Assembly: GCA_016844935.1 (NCBI GenBank)
Contig: JAERTK010000190.1
Coordinates: 1-60,846, forward strand
DNA length: 60,846 bases
Source of the DNA: Desulfobacteraceae bacterium
GTDB lineage: Bacteria; Desulfobacterota; DSM-4660; Desulfatiglandales; Desulfatiglandaceae
Direction: 5' to 3'
Within the stretch, counting starts at the first letter, position 1. The number at the start of each line of letters is the position of its first letter. The notes beneath the pieces were generated by a model. It ran no database searches, was not told the origin of the DNA, and was given only the letters and a program-made list of their open reading frames with translations. The position numbers and the translations under genes were made by a program. Shown one piece after another: positions 53,503 through 60,846 of the stretch.

Positions 53503-53769
53503 TCAGGTTTTGATATCGATGACCGATAGAATCTGCCCCCTCACATTGATAATCCCCAGGACAAAATCAGGCGTACCGGGCAGCGGCGTCAGCTCTTTCA
53601 AGGGATAGACTTCACGAATATGCGCCAGCTCAAGGGCATACCGTTCATGGGCCAGCATGAACGCCACCACTTCCAGATGCGCCTCACCCCTTTCTATCCC
53701 CTTGGGCTCCTTTGCCAGGGCTTTTGCGCGTTCTCTTAAGATGTCAGCCTTTTCTTTGCCGCTGTTCAA
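53503..53769 (-). pseudogene. cheW truncated after its first half
   Basis: An 88-residue CheW adaptor fragment. It starts at TTG with a strong GGGAGGA site. It contains the CheW beta-barrel opening (VVAFMLAHERYALELAHIREVYPLKELTPLPGTPDFVLGIINVRGQILSVIDIK) and stops where full proteins continue for another 70-80 residues. The sequence after the break belongs to the ARPP-1 gene, so the break is a deletion junction near 53505. A complete cheW is present two genes upstream at 55318. Confidence 0.75.
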
Positions 53770-53781
53770 GGGTTGTCCTCC

Positions 53782-55296
53782 CTAATCACCCATCATCAAT
53801 CCGATGGATTCCCGGAGCCTCTCGCTCGTGAGCCCGTCGGAATGGGGCACAACCGCCTCCGGTTCCATGGATGATAACAGGTCGAGGGCGTTTTTTAAAT
53901 ATCTTCCGGACTCACCCGGCTTACCCTGCCCCTTTGTAAGATGCCCCAATAAGTAATAGGCCATCACCAGGCCAGGATCAAGGTAAATGGTGTGTTTCAG
54001 TGACTTTGTGGACTCTTCCACCAAACCCTGTTCCTGGTAAATAGTGGCCAGAAGAAAGCGATATTCAGGATGGAGTTTTTCCCTGCCCACTGCCTCCTCG
54101 CACCATTTTCTCGCCTCATCCAACCTTCCCATATTGGCATTGGCCTTCGCCAGGAGTACCGTCTGTTCCGGTATAAGAAGGGAATTGCCTGCCGCTTTTC
54201 CATGGGAAAGGGACCGGTTCAATATTTCGGCCGCTTCTTCATAGCGGGCCTTTTCGTAGAGAGCAAGCGCCTCCTGATAGAGATCCCTTTTCGGCGCCTG
54301 GCGCTTTTCAGTTTTTGGAAAAACGGGAACGGGTTTCGGGCGGCTGGGCTTTTTCCTGAACACGGGCTTAGTCGGTCTGGTGGTGGGGGAAACAGGCGCC
54401 GGCGTAATGAAAGCCGCCGCCTTTTTTCTATCCGGTCTCCTGGGGGGACCTTTTCGGTGAAGAATGGCTCCGGGGAATCGCACGGAATTAAGGCCCGGCC
54501 CCTGCACCAGAGGGCTTTCAGTGGGGCTCGTAATAAACCACCCCCCATTGTGGAGGTAACTTGTCAAACGCCGGATCGTCCTGACCTGCATATCGGGAGA
54601 AAGGTACATAAGCGCATTCCGGCAGAAAAGAACTTCCACCTTTCCCTGCTCACCCAAATCCGGGGGATAACCATTTTTCGCCAGGTTATACCGGGAATAA
54701 CGGACCATATTCCTGATACGGGGGGAAATCTCAAATCTTTCTTTTCCCGTCTTTTTGAAATACCGCTTTAAAATCTCATCAGGCGTGTCACGAAAGGACC
54801 AAGGCGTATAAATCCCTTTCCTGGCCTTTTGAAGGAATTTGGAATTTATGTCCGTGCCGAGTATTCTGATCTTCCACCCCAAAAAAGCCGGCATCTGATC
54901 CAGCAACATGGCTATGGAGTACGGTTCTTCACCGGTACAACATGCCGCACTCCAAAACGTGATTTCCTTGTTTTTTCCATGGTGGGATTCGAGCAGACCG
55001 GGAAGAATCCGCTCTTTCAATGCTTCGAAAACAAACTTATCTCTGAAAAAAAAGGCCTCCCCAATGGTCATGTGGCTGATCAGTACATCCTTTTTGGCAT
55101 CCGTCAGCTGTGCCGACAAAAGCCATTTGATGCAGTCATCCACATGGTCAAAACCCAATTCCCGGGAAACAGCGCTGATATTCCGTTTGAGGTCCCGCCA
55201 TTTCTTCCGCGGAAAATGGAGACCCATCCGCAAATTGATGAACTCGCTCAGCCGGGTGACAAGATCATCTGATATCTCTTGCCGCTTTTTTGCCAT
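53782..55296 (-). CDS. CheR methyltransferase with C-terminal TPR domain
   Basis: A 504-residue protein. CheR N-terminal helices and SAM domain at about 1-280: TIGEAFFFRDKFVFEAL, FWSAACCTGEEPYSIAMLL (about 110-128), ILGTDINSKFL, VLFCRNALMYLS, GGWFITSPTES. A proline-rich basic linker follows (about 290-345), then three or four TPR-like repeats (about 350-490, YQEALALYEKARYEEAAEIL, PEYRFLLATIYQEQGLVEES). CheR-TPR proteins occur in chemosensory arrays of Proteobacteria and Desulfobacterota that control functions other than swimming, for example twitching or development (known of families). It lies between a full cheW (22 bp upstream) and a truncated one (13 bp downstream). Confidence 0.88.
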   Translation of the reverse strand: MAKKRQEISDDLVTRLSEFINLRMGLHFPRKKWRDLKRNISAVSRELGFDHVDDCIKWLLSAQLTDAKKDVLISHMTIGEAFFFRDKFVFEALKERILPGLLESHHGKNKEITFWSAACCTGEEPYSIAMLLDQMPAFLGWKIRILGTDINSKFLQKARKGIYTPWSFRDTPDEILKRYFKKTGKERFEISPRIRNMVRYSRYNLAKNGYPPDLGEQGKVEVLFCRNALMYLSPDMQVRTIRRLTSYLHNGGWFITSPTESPLVQGPGLNSVRFPGAILHRKGPPRRPDRKKAAAFITPAPVSPTTRPTKPVFRKKPSRPKPVPVFPKTEKRQAPKRDLYQEALALYEKARYEEAAEILNRSLSHGKAAGNSLLIPEQTVLLAKANANMGRLDEARKWCEEAVGREKLHPEYRFLLATIYQEQGLVEESTKSLKHTIYLDPGLVMAYYLLGHLTKGQGKPGESGRYLKNALDLLSSMEPEAVVPHSDGLTSERLRESIGLMMGD

Positions 55297-55317
55297 TCAG
55301 CGCTTTCCCACCATAAA

Positions 55318-55803
55318 TTATTTCTTGGAAGTTCCCCACTGCTGTTCCATTGGAACATCCTTCATCAATTCACGCGTCTCTTCGATGGAGAACAGCCGAT
55401 CAAGGTCGTAAATGAGGATCGTATTATCGTCGAGTTTTCCGACCCCCTCAATAAAAGGCGCCATCTCAGGCAGGATCCGTACCGCCTCGTCCACTGCTTC
55501 TGAGCTCAATTCAACCACCCCCACAACCATGTCCGTTATGAAGGCCACCGTTCTCGCGCCTGATTTGCAAATGACAATACGATCATCAATTTCCACATGG
55601 CGATGTGCCAGAGAAAAACGCCTGCGGATGTTCAATACGGGAAGGATTTCCCCCCCCATATTCAGCAATCCGACCAGATTGTCGGGGGCATTGGGAAGAT
55701 AAGTGAGCTCAACCGCACGAATGACCCTCAAAACGGCGGCAAGCGACAGGGCATATCGCTGATCTTCAAGACCAAAGACGAAATATTGTGATGACCTTTC
55801 CAT
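55318..55803 (-). CDS. cheW: CheW chemotaxis coupling protein
   Basis: A 161-residue adaptor that links chemoreceptors to the CheA kinase. ATG 55803 gives normal family length; upstream alternatives (55836, TTG 55857) add residues with no better ribosome-binding site. Motifs: QYFVFGLEDQRYALSLAAVLRVIRAVELTYLP, NLVGLLNMGGEILPVLNIRRRF, and VAFITDMVVGVVEL. No CheA or receptor gene is in the window. Confidence 0.88.
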   Translation of the reverse strand: MERSSQYFVFGLEDQRYALSLAAVLRVIRAVELTYLPNAPDNLVGLLNMGGEILPVLNIRRRFSLAHRHVEIDDRIVICKSGARTVAFITDMVVGVVELSSEAVDEAVRILPEMAPFIEGVGKLDDNTILIYDLDRLFSIEETRELMKDVPMEQQWGTSKK

Positions 55804-55860
55804 AATGTGATCGCTTACTGTTTGCCTACGCATCATAGGGGAAAATTCGTAGCACAATTC

Positions 55861-55876
55861 AGTTGTAATTGCAACT
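55861..55876. promoter_or_regulatory. Palindromic operator-like site upstream of cheW
   Basis: AGTTGTAATTGCAACT is a near-perfect 16-bp palindrome 58 bp upstream of the chosen cheW start, in an AT-rich promoter region. It could bind a dimeric regulator of the cheW-cheR operon. Confidence 0.35.
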
Positions 55877-55945
55877 ATAAATGAAATAAGTCAAATTATT
55901 CTAAATCATTAAGCGGAAGGCAAATCTGGCGTTGCGTCGGGGCAG

Positions 55946-57160
55946 CTATTCTGACACACCAGACCCTTTTGGCGTTTTAACCGCCAGTATGAGAATAATC
56001 CCCGCCGCCAGCACAAAAGCCGCCACATACAAACCGCCCGAAAAAGAGCCGGTGGTATCCTTTATCCATCCGGTGAAAAAAGGCGCCACCCATGAGCTCA
56101 GAAAGCCGATGAGATTGGCCAAACCGAATGTGGTTCCGACAATCCCCTTGGGTGCCAGTTCTCCCAGAAGCGCATAGTATGGCGGCCATACCCCGAATGC
56201 AAAAAACCCGGAAGTCAAATAAAGAACCGTGATCAAAGTACTGGATGCCCGGATCTCCACCGCATAGGCCATGGCGAACATCAAAAGCGCCCAAATAAGG
56301 GCACTGGCGGCCACAAACCACTTCCGTCCCACACCCCTTCGGGAAAACGCATCGCTCAGCGTCCCGATGATAAAAAGGCCCGGAAGACCCACCAGACCCA
56401 GTATCCCGGACAAAACGGAACTTGCCGTGATGGTCGAAATGCCCATTTCCATGTATATGGATGGCATCCAGGTGGCCAGGAGCCAGTAGGCGTAGAGCAT
56501 CGTGAAACCCAAGGTATACATGAGCCACAGATCACGGCCCATGAATGCCTTTCGGTAAGCCGCCCGTACCTGGGCTGCATCCTCTTTCAAAACGGGTTTG
56601 GGATCCTGAACATATTTATAGACCAGGAAACTGGTGATGATGGAAGGAAACGCAAAGACCACAAAAACCCAGCGCCAGTTGTGGGTGTAATCGGCAATCA
56701 TCCCCGAGGAAAACACGGCCAGAAAAAACCCGAAGGCAAGGCCCATAAAGGATACGGCCTGGCCCTGGCCCATTTTTTCCACGGGGGTAAAGGCCACAAT
56801 GGTCGGTTTCTCATTTCCAAAATAAGCGCCGTGGGCAAAACCGGTAAGGAAACGGACCGCCACCAGCATGGCGAAACTCTGGACCAGGGCCGTGCCGAGA
56901 GAGAAAAAAAACCAGAGCAAGGTACTGATAATGAGGATTTTTCGTCTGCCAAACCGATCCCCCAGGTAGCCGGATGGTAACTGCATGAGGGTGTAAGAAA
57001 GAAAAATGGCGCTAAAAAGAGACCCGGCGGTGGCATATGAAATATGGAATTCTTCCATGATCATACCCAACACGGGCGAAATCCCCATACGTACCACATA
57101 GAGGGCCACCCACCCGAAGGCCATGACAAACCAGATTGTGTGATATTTCCGCCAGGGCAC
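55946..57160 (-). CDS. Major facilitator superfamily transporter
   Basis: A 404-residue protein with 12 predicted membrane segments. GTG start after GGGAGGAG. The signature after TM2 is GYLGDRFGRRKIL (about 64-76), with a related GTLSDAFSRRGVGRK in the second half (about 260). It resembles MFS uniporters or symporters of organic anions (LPSGYLGDRFGRR, FLTGFAHGAYFGNEKPT), but the substrate cannot be told. The gene stands alone between cheW and the repeat-bearing intergenic region. Confidence 0.85.
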   Translation of the reverse strand: MPWRKYHTIWFVMAFGWVALYVVRMGISPVLGMIMEEFHISYATAGSLFSAIFLSYTLMQLPSGYLGDRFGRRKILIISTLLWFFFSLGTALVQSFAMLVAVRFLTGFAHGAYFGNEKPTIVAFTPVEKMGQGQAVSFMGLAFGFFLAVFSSGMIADYTHNWRWVFVVFAFPSIITSFLVYKYVQDPKPVLKEDAAQVRAAYRKAFMGRDLWLMYTLGFTMLYAYWLLATWMPSIYMEMGISTITASSVLSGILGLVGLPGLFIIGTLSDAFSRRGVGRKWFVAASALIWALLMFAMAYAVEIRASSTLITVLYLTSGFFAFGVWPPYYALLGELAPKGIVGTTFGLANLIGFLSSWVAPFFTGWIKDTTGSFSGGLYVAAFVLAAGIILILAVKTPKGSGVSE

Positions 57161-57181
57161 CGGAGGCTCCTCCCTCTGAAC

Positions 57182-57290
57182 AAAGGGGTCACACCTAATT
57201 TTTTACACCTATTTTTTGCATCATTAGTTCTATAAAGCAACGGCAACCGAACGGAAGGTATATAACAAAAAATAGGTGTGACCCCTTTTT
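57182..57290. repeat. Palindromic repeat family 3, copy A
   Basis: AAAGGGGTCACACCTA at 57182-57197 and its complement TAGGTGTGACCCCTTT at 57273-57288 bound a 109-bp unit. The left arm has a second ACACCTATTTTTTGCAT block. It shares arms and the TTAGTTCT loop motif with copy B at 58771. The remaining intergenic bases (57291-57474) hold the promoter of the AAA ATPase, with no clear boxes. Confidence 0.8.
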
Positions 57291-57474
57291 CCGGTATACC
57301 GTCCGGGCCAATGAGATGTATACACCCTTTTCCGGGTGCATTCAATTCAAAGGAAGATCTAATGGACCTCTGCTGGCAAATATCTAAATATACCTTGTCA
57401 TTTTAAATATAGAATTTTAAAATAGCATTGTATTTGTGAATTTAATCTGATTTTTTACTCGTGGATACAAGAAA

Positions 57475-58791
57475 ATGGAACGTCTGATCGAAAGTGAACT
57501 TTCCAAATGGAAAGTAAGCAAGCGCAGAAAACCGCTGATTCTTCGGGGCGCCAGACAGGTGGGCAAAACCTATTCCCTGAGAAAATTTGGAGAAAATCAT
57601 TTTGATACCATCGTCATGGTGAATCTGGAACGGAATACCGACTGGCATCGTGTTTTCGAAGGGAACCTCGGTGCAAAACGGATCTGTTCCGATCTTGAAA
57701 TTCTTTCAAAGCAAAAGATTGTTCCGGGAAAAAGCCTGGTTTTCTTCGACGAAATTCAGGCCTGCCCCAGGGCCATTACCGCGCTTCGCTATTTTTTTGA
57801 AGAAATGCCCGAACTGCACGTGGTTGCAGCAGGTTCATTGCTCGAATTTGCCATGAAAGATATTTCCTTTCCGGTTGGTCGAATTCAATTCCTGCACCTT
57901 TCGCCACTCTGTTTTGCAGAATATCTTCGAGCAATCGGGAACGGGGGTGCAGCTGAAGTAATCCTCTCCCCTCCCGGCAGAATATCAGAAGCCATTCACC
58001 AACTCCTTTTGCAGGAACTCAGGCGATACTTTTTTACGGGGGGAATGCCTGAAAGCGTCATGGCCTATACTGAAACCGGCTCCATGAGTGAATCCTTCGA
58101 AGTACAGGCGGAAATTTGTGAAACCTATCGCATGGATTTCGCCAAATACAGCCCGCAGGTGGACAAACGATGCCTCAATGCCGTATTGACATCCATCTCA
58201 GAGAGTGTGGGTGGGCAGATCAAATACGCAAGGCTTTCCCGTGATTTCTCAAGTCCGACCGTCAAAAAGGCTTTTCATCTGCTTTGCCAGGCCAATGTCA
58301 TTCGGAAAATCATTTCCGCGAATCCATCGGGACTGCCACTTGGAACAACGCCCGCCAAAAATGTTTTCAAGGCCATTTTAGTTGATATTGGACTCATGCG
58401 ATATCTTTCGGGCATGCCCACGGATGTTGAATACGGGAAAGCGGATCTCCTCGGCATCTACCGGGGCGCCACGGCAGAACAATTTGTCGGGCAGGAGATG
58501 CTGTCATCCCGGGGTGAGGATCTTCACTATTGGTCAAGGTCGGCAAAGAGCAGCACCGCCGAAGTAGATTATGTGGTGGTTATTGACGGACGGATAACGC
58601 CTATCGAAGTGAAAAGCGGGGTTTCCGGAAGATTGAAGAGCCTCCATCTTTTTTTGAAGACCTACAAGAATTCCCCATGGGGAATTGTGTTTTCTTCAAG
58701 ACCTTATGAAGATCTGCCTGAGAAACGCATCCGATTCATACCGCTCTATTTTGCCTACTCAGCCTGTAAGGAAAAAAGGGGTCACACCTAA
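57475..58791 (+). CDS. AAA_14/DUF4143 ATP-binding protein
   Basis: A 438-residue protein of the common ATPase family with an N-terminal AAA_14 domain and a C-terminal DUF4143 domain. Walker A is GARQVGKTYSL (about 24-34), Walker B is SLVFFDEIQACP (about 92-103), and sensor-like AAGSLLEFAM. The C-terminal region has a PD-(D/E)XK-like AEVDYVVVIDGRITPIEVKSG (about 365-385), so it may bind or cut DNA. Function of the family is unsettled; many members are carried by mobile or toxin-like loci. The last residues KEKRGHT and the stop codon are encoded by the repeat at 58771. It overlaps the convergent glycosyltransferase gene by 56 bp. Confidence 0.85.
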   Translation: MERLIESELSKWKVSKRRKPLILRGARQVGKTYSLRKFGENHFDTIVMVNLERNTDWHRVFEGNLGAKRICSDLEILSKQKIVPGKSLVFFDEIQACPRAITALRYFFEEMPELHVVAAGSLLEFAMKDISFPVGRIQFLHLSPLCFAEYLRAIGNGGAAEVILSPPGRISEAIHQLLLQELRRYFFTGGMPESVMAYTETGSMSESFEVQAEICETYRMDFAKYSPQVDKRCLNAVLTSISESVGGQIKYARLSRDFSSPTVKKAFHLLCQANVIRKIISANPSGLPLGTTPAKNVFKAILVDIGLMRYLSGMPTDVEYGKADLLGIYRGATAEQFVGQEMLSSRGEDLHYWSRSAKSSTAEVDYVVVIDGRITPIEVKSGVSGRLKSLHLFLKTYKNSPWGIVFSSRPYEDLPEKRIRFIPLYFAYSACKEKRGHT

Positions 58792-60262
58792 TTTTTTGCA
58801 TTGTTAGTTCTCGCAACAAAAAATAGGTGTGACCCCTTTTTTCCAGGAAATGAAAGAGATAGGTTGATGCCCCCGTATGGATACGCTGGTCGATCAATTG
58901 GCCCCGCTTTCTTGCCTCATTCAAAAAAGCCTTTTCATAATCGGTCCCGCCAAGTTTTTTGGCATGCCCGAATACCAGCCATACGCGTCCCGTGAGCGAA
59001 CTCAACTCTTCGGTTATGTTGTTTAAGGTCTGTGGCGTAATTGCCCCGCTGACCTTTACGGATGCCGGCGCTATATTAAACCGATTCTGATAGTATGAAA
59101 AGGTAATATAAGCAGGATTGTGTACCAAAAACGTGTCATCGGATTCGTGCTGATCCGCCAGATAAGCCACCACTGGTTTCATTTCTTCGATTCTGATCGG
59201 ATAAACAAGACACCTGGCCGCTTCCACTGTCGGCTTAGCCAGGTTCAAGACAATCAATAGAATGGCGGCATATCTGAGCCACCCAACCCGCCATTTGCGG
59301 CGCCATATCCACTCCAGAAATACGGCAATGGGGATATAGAGATTGAGAACCCCATACAACAACAATCGTTCTCCGAATGGATATTTGTGAAAACCGGATA
59401 CCACTAAATTAAGAATCAGTGGCAGGAGAATCATAGCAAGTAATTGGCGGTTCCTTTTCCAAATGAGGATGCAACCCACCAGGAAAAACACGGCAGCACC
59501 CCTCGCGCCCAGGGTCCACAACGGGGTCTTGAAAACCCGCATCAGCACATCCGAGAAAAACGCCGCATCCCCCGGAACGAACGGCGGAAAAGGCATAAAA
59601 TATCTCTCCCAGAAATTTAATAGATACAGGTCTTTGGTTTGTGATTGCAAAAACTGGTACTGAACCCAGAAACTGAATATCCAGACAAGGGAAATACCCA
59701 AGAATAGACCGAGCCCTCTCCAATGCTCCTTGAGCGTACAGCGGATCATCACCACGGCCCCGATCCCGAATAGAACAAACACCGCTGAAAACGAAAACCA
59801 CGAAGCGATACTTCCAAAGAAGGCAAGCCATAGAAGCCGTTTTCTAGAACACACAACAGATCCGTCGCCCCATGCCAGCAGCATAAGACCGATGGCGATG
59901 GCCAGATCCAGGGAATAAGGCTTCATATTGTTTGCGTGGTGAATGGCTTCGGGGATTACAGCCAGTTGCGCCAAACACAAAACAGCACAAAAGGGGCCCA
60001 CAGTACGGAGGGAAAACAGAAAAGCCAGGGGCAGCACCGCTACCCCGGCGGCAAAGGGAATCAGTCGCAGAGACAGCTCGTTATTACCCAGAACCTGTAT
60101 ACAGACCCATTCCACCAGGCAGAATCCGATGGGCGCTATCTGGCCCACGTCCAAGGGAGCAAAAAGAGCAGAAATCGGTTTTGCTAGCAGATTCCCGGCC
60201 AGCGCCGCTTCATCGTTCCACAGGGATACGCCGGCCAGGTAACTCCGGGTGCGCACCGCCAC
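58736..60262 (-). CDS. GT39-like membrane glycosyltransferase, start unclear
   Basis: A 508-residue protein from GTG 60262, with the luminal SLWNDEAALA (about 13-22) typical of dolichyl/undecaprenyl-phosphate-sugar transferases of the PMT/ArnT type and about nine to ten membrane segments. It should glycosylate a lipid or protein on the outer side of the membrane. The first membrane helix expected in this family is readable upstream of the GTG in the same frame (RWGIFFFFGCFFLCLGVAV), but no ATG, GTG or TTG precedes it before a stop near 60371. Either a rare start codon is used or the 5' end has been cut. Its C-terminal end (EKRGHTYFLLREL onward) is encoded by the palindromic repeat. Confidence 0.7.
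   Translation of the reverse strand: MAVRTRSYLAGVSLWNDEAALAGNLLAKPISALFAPLDVGQIAPIGFCLVEWVCIQVLGNNELSLRLIPFAAGVAVLPLAFLFSLRTVGPFCAVLCLAQLAVIPEAIHHANNMKPYSLDLAIAIGLMLLAWGDGSVVCSRKRLLWLAFFGSIASWFSFSAVFVLFGIGAVVMIRCTLKEHWRGLGLFLGISLVWIFSFWVQYQFLQSQTKDLYLLNFWERYFMPFPPFVPGDAAFFSDVLMRVFKTPLWTLGARGAAVFFLVGCILIWKRNRQLLAMILLPLILNLVVSGFHKYPFGERLLLYGVLNLYIPIAVFLEWIWRRKWRVGWLRYAAILLIVLNLAKPTVEAARCLVYPIRIEEMKPVVAYLADQHESDDTFLVHNPAYITFSYYQNRFNIAPASVKVSGAITPQTLNNITEELSSLTGRVWLVFGHAKKLGGTDYEKAFLNEARKRGQLIDQRIHTGASTYLFHFLEKRGHTYFLLRELTMQKIRCDPFFPYRLSRQNRAV
58771..58843. repeat. Palindromic repeat family 3, copy B; bidirectional terminator-like hairpin
   Basis: Arms AAAAAAGGGGTCACACCTA (58772-58790) and TAGGTGTGACCCCTTTTTT (58824-58842) flank a short loop with GTTAGTTCTC. 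Each side ends in a T-run in its own reading direction, so the structure can terminate both convergent genes. Both genes read into it. Confidence 0.85.
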
Positions 60263-60339
60263 CCCCAGGCAGAGAAAGAAACAACCGAAAAAAAAGAAAA
60301 TACCCCACCGAACCGCCCTGTCCCGGAGAGAAAATGCGG

Positions 60340-60792
60340 ATGATAAATCGTATAGATCTCTTTATCCCCGAGGGCGGACCGAATCGGCTCGGCTTTATCC
60401 GCGGCAGCAAAAAGGTAGATCCAAATGAATGGTTTTTTAAAGCGCATTTCTATCAGGACCCTGTTACGCCCGGTTCTCTGGGTTTGGAAGCGTTTATTCA
60501 GTTGCTGAAATTTGTTGCCACCCGGCGATGGGGAGCGTCATATGAAACCGTGTTTGAAGGGATGAATGAAAAACATCAGTGGCTCTATCGCGGACAGGTG
60601 GTCCCCACGGACCAGACAGTGACGATTGAAGCGGTCATTACCGAGATGAATGACAACGCCAGGTCAATTCGCGCCGATGGATTCCTTATGGTTGACGGTC
60701 GGGTAGTTTACAGGCTGACCGATTTCACTATCAGATTTTGTCAAGGGTCTCCTCATGCCGCCATTCATGGGTTCCAACCTTCCCGACGGTGA
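60340..60792 (+). CDS. FabA-like hot-dog dehydratase, PUFA-synthase type
   Basis: A 150-residue protein. ATG 60340 is 9 bp after GGAGAG; ATG 60334 is the alternative. GGPNRLGFIRGSKKVDPNEW, then FFKAHFYQDPVTPGSLGLEAFIQLL (about 35-60), matches the FabA-like dehydratase domains of PfaC/Hgl-type polyunsaturated fatty acid and heterocyst-glycolipid synthases, including the active-site His in AHF and the PGSLGLEA helix. It is a single domain here. Its stop at 60792 is 54 bp from the window edge, where a new short frame begins. Related biosynthetic genes may follow to the right. Confidence 0.7.
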   Translation: MINRIDLFIPEGGPNRLGFIRGSKKVDPNEWFFKAHFYQDPVTPGSLGLEAFIQLLKFVATRRWGASYETVFEGMNEKHQWLYRGQVVPTDQTVTIEAVITEMNDNARSIRADGFLMVDGRVVYRLTDFTIRFCQGSPHAAIHGFQPSRR

Positions 60793-60846
60793 CATCCTGC
60801 CATCCCAATCTGAATCCAGGCATTATCAGCCTGCGTTTTGATCGGT

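Noticed and set aside
53503..53530. Programmed frameshift joining cheW to the ARPP-1 frame
   Set aside because: The two belong to unrelated families and each is missing the part that should lie at the junction. That fits a deletion better than a regulated fusion, and no slippery heptamer with a downstream structure is seen.
59932..60339. Long upstream extension of the FabA-like gene
   Set aside because: The extension is antisense to the glycosyltransferase and is Arg/Pro-rich without family similarity. The ribosome-binding site at 60325-60330 supports the short form.

Overview
The window looks like a chromosomal segment of an anaerobic, probably sulfate-reducing, Desulfobacterota bacterium (inference). 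The clues are an oxygen-sensitive 2-hydroxyacyl-CoA dehydratase pair, a TRAP uptake system, many hybrid histidine kinases, HEPN/MNT, BrnT and VapBC modules, and a caspase-fold lipoprotein. There is no rRNA, no intact tRNA, no CRISPR array and no phage structural gene. Base composition varies: metabolic and signalling blocks are GC-rich, while about 3.2-4.8 kb and 48.5-51.7 kb are AT-rich and look acquired.

0-10.5 kb, accessory: a BamE-like lipoprotein, a large secreted DUF1566/Fn3/FGE-sulfatase protein, a secreted unknown, a decayed DUF1016 (YhcG-type) nuclease gene, a caspase-fold lipoprotein, and two toxin-antitoxin pairs (BrnT/CopG-like and VapBC). 10.8-16.4 kb: a tight plus-strand run of two dehydratase subunits, a PaaK-like acyl-CoA ligase and MutY, followed by an anti-sigma kinase and its STAS antagonist. 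16.4-27.5 kb: an MltB-type lytic transglycosylase with an inserted peptidoglycan-binding domain, then a minus-strand run read as dctP-dctQ-dctM, two related metallo-beta-lactamase-fold proteins (one cytosolic, one Tat-exported), a polytopic membrane protein and two unknown soluble proteins. A divergent FadR-type regulator sits beside it, with matching operator-like sites at both promoters. An inositol-monophosphatase gene follows.

27.5-43.6 kb is a signalling island: five hybrid histidine kinases and an orphan CheR. Four of the kinases share one transmitter-receiver cassette behind different sensors. A HEPN/MNT pair and a REP-flanked transposase interrupt the block. 43.6-48.2 kb: an HUH-type transposase element with 27-bp terminal inverted repeats lies about 10 bp from the stop of selO. 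A 266-bp internally deleted copy of the same element lies about 10 bp from the selO start and runs into the 3' end of xseB; xseA follows.

48.2-52 kb: a 3' fragment of tRNA-Pro and an array of 9-bp repeats, read as an integration site, lead into an AT-rich patch with two unknown genes and a TPR protein. 52-57.2 kb: an HD-domain ppGpp-hydrolase-like protein, a CheR/CheW cluster whose second cheW is truncated and fused at a deletion scar to a truncated ARPP-1 gene, and an MFS transporter. 57.2-60.8 kb: an AAA/DUF4143 ATPase bracketed by two copies of a palindromic repeat, a GT39-like membrane glycosyltransferase lacking a good start, and a FabA-like dehydratase similar to those of polyunsaturated fatty acid synthases.

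The main candidates for undescribed biology are the regulated TRAP/dual-MBL/membrane operon, the element pair bracketing selO, and the REP-bracketed transposase. All family calls come from reading motifs by eye; no database search was run.
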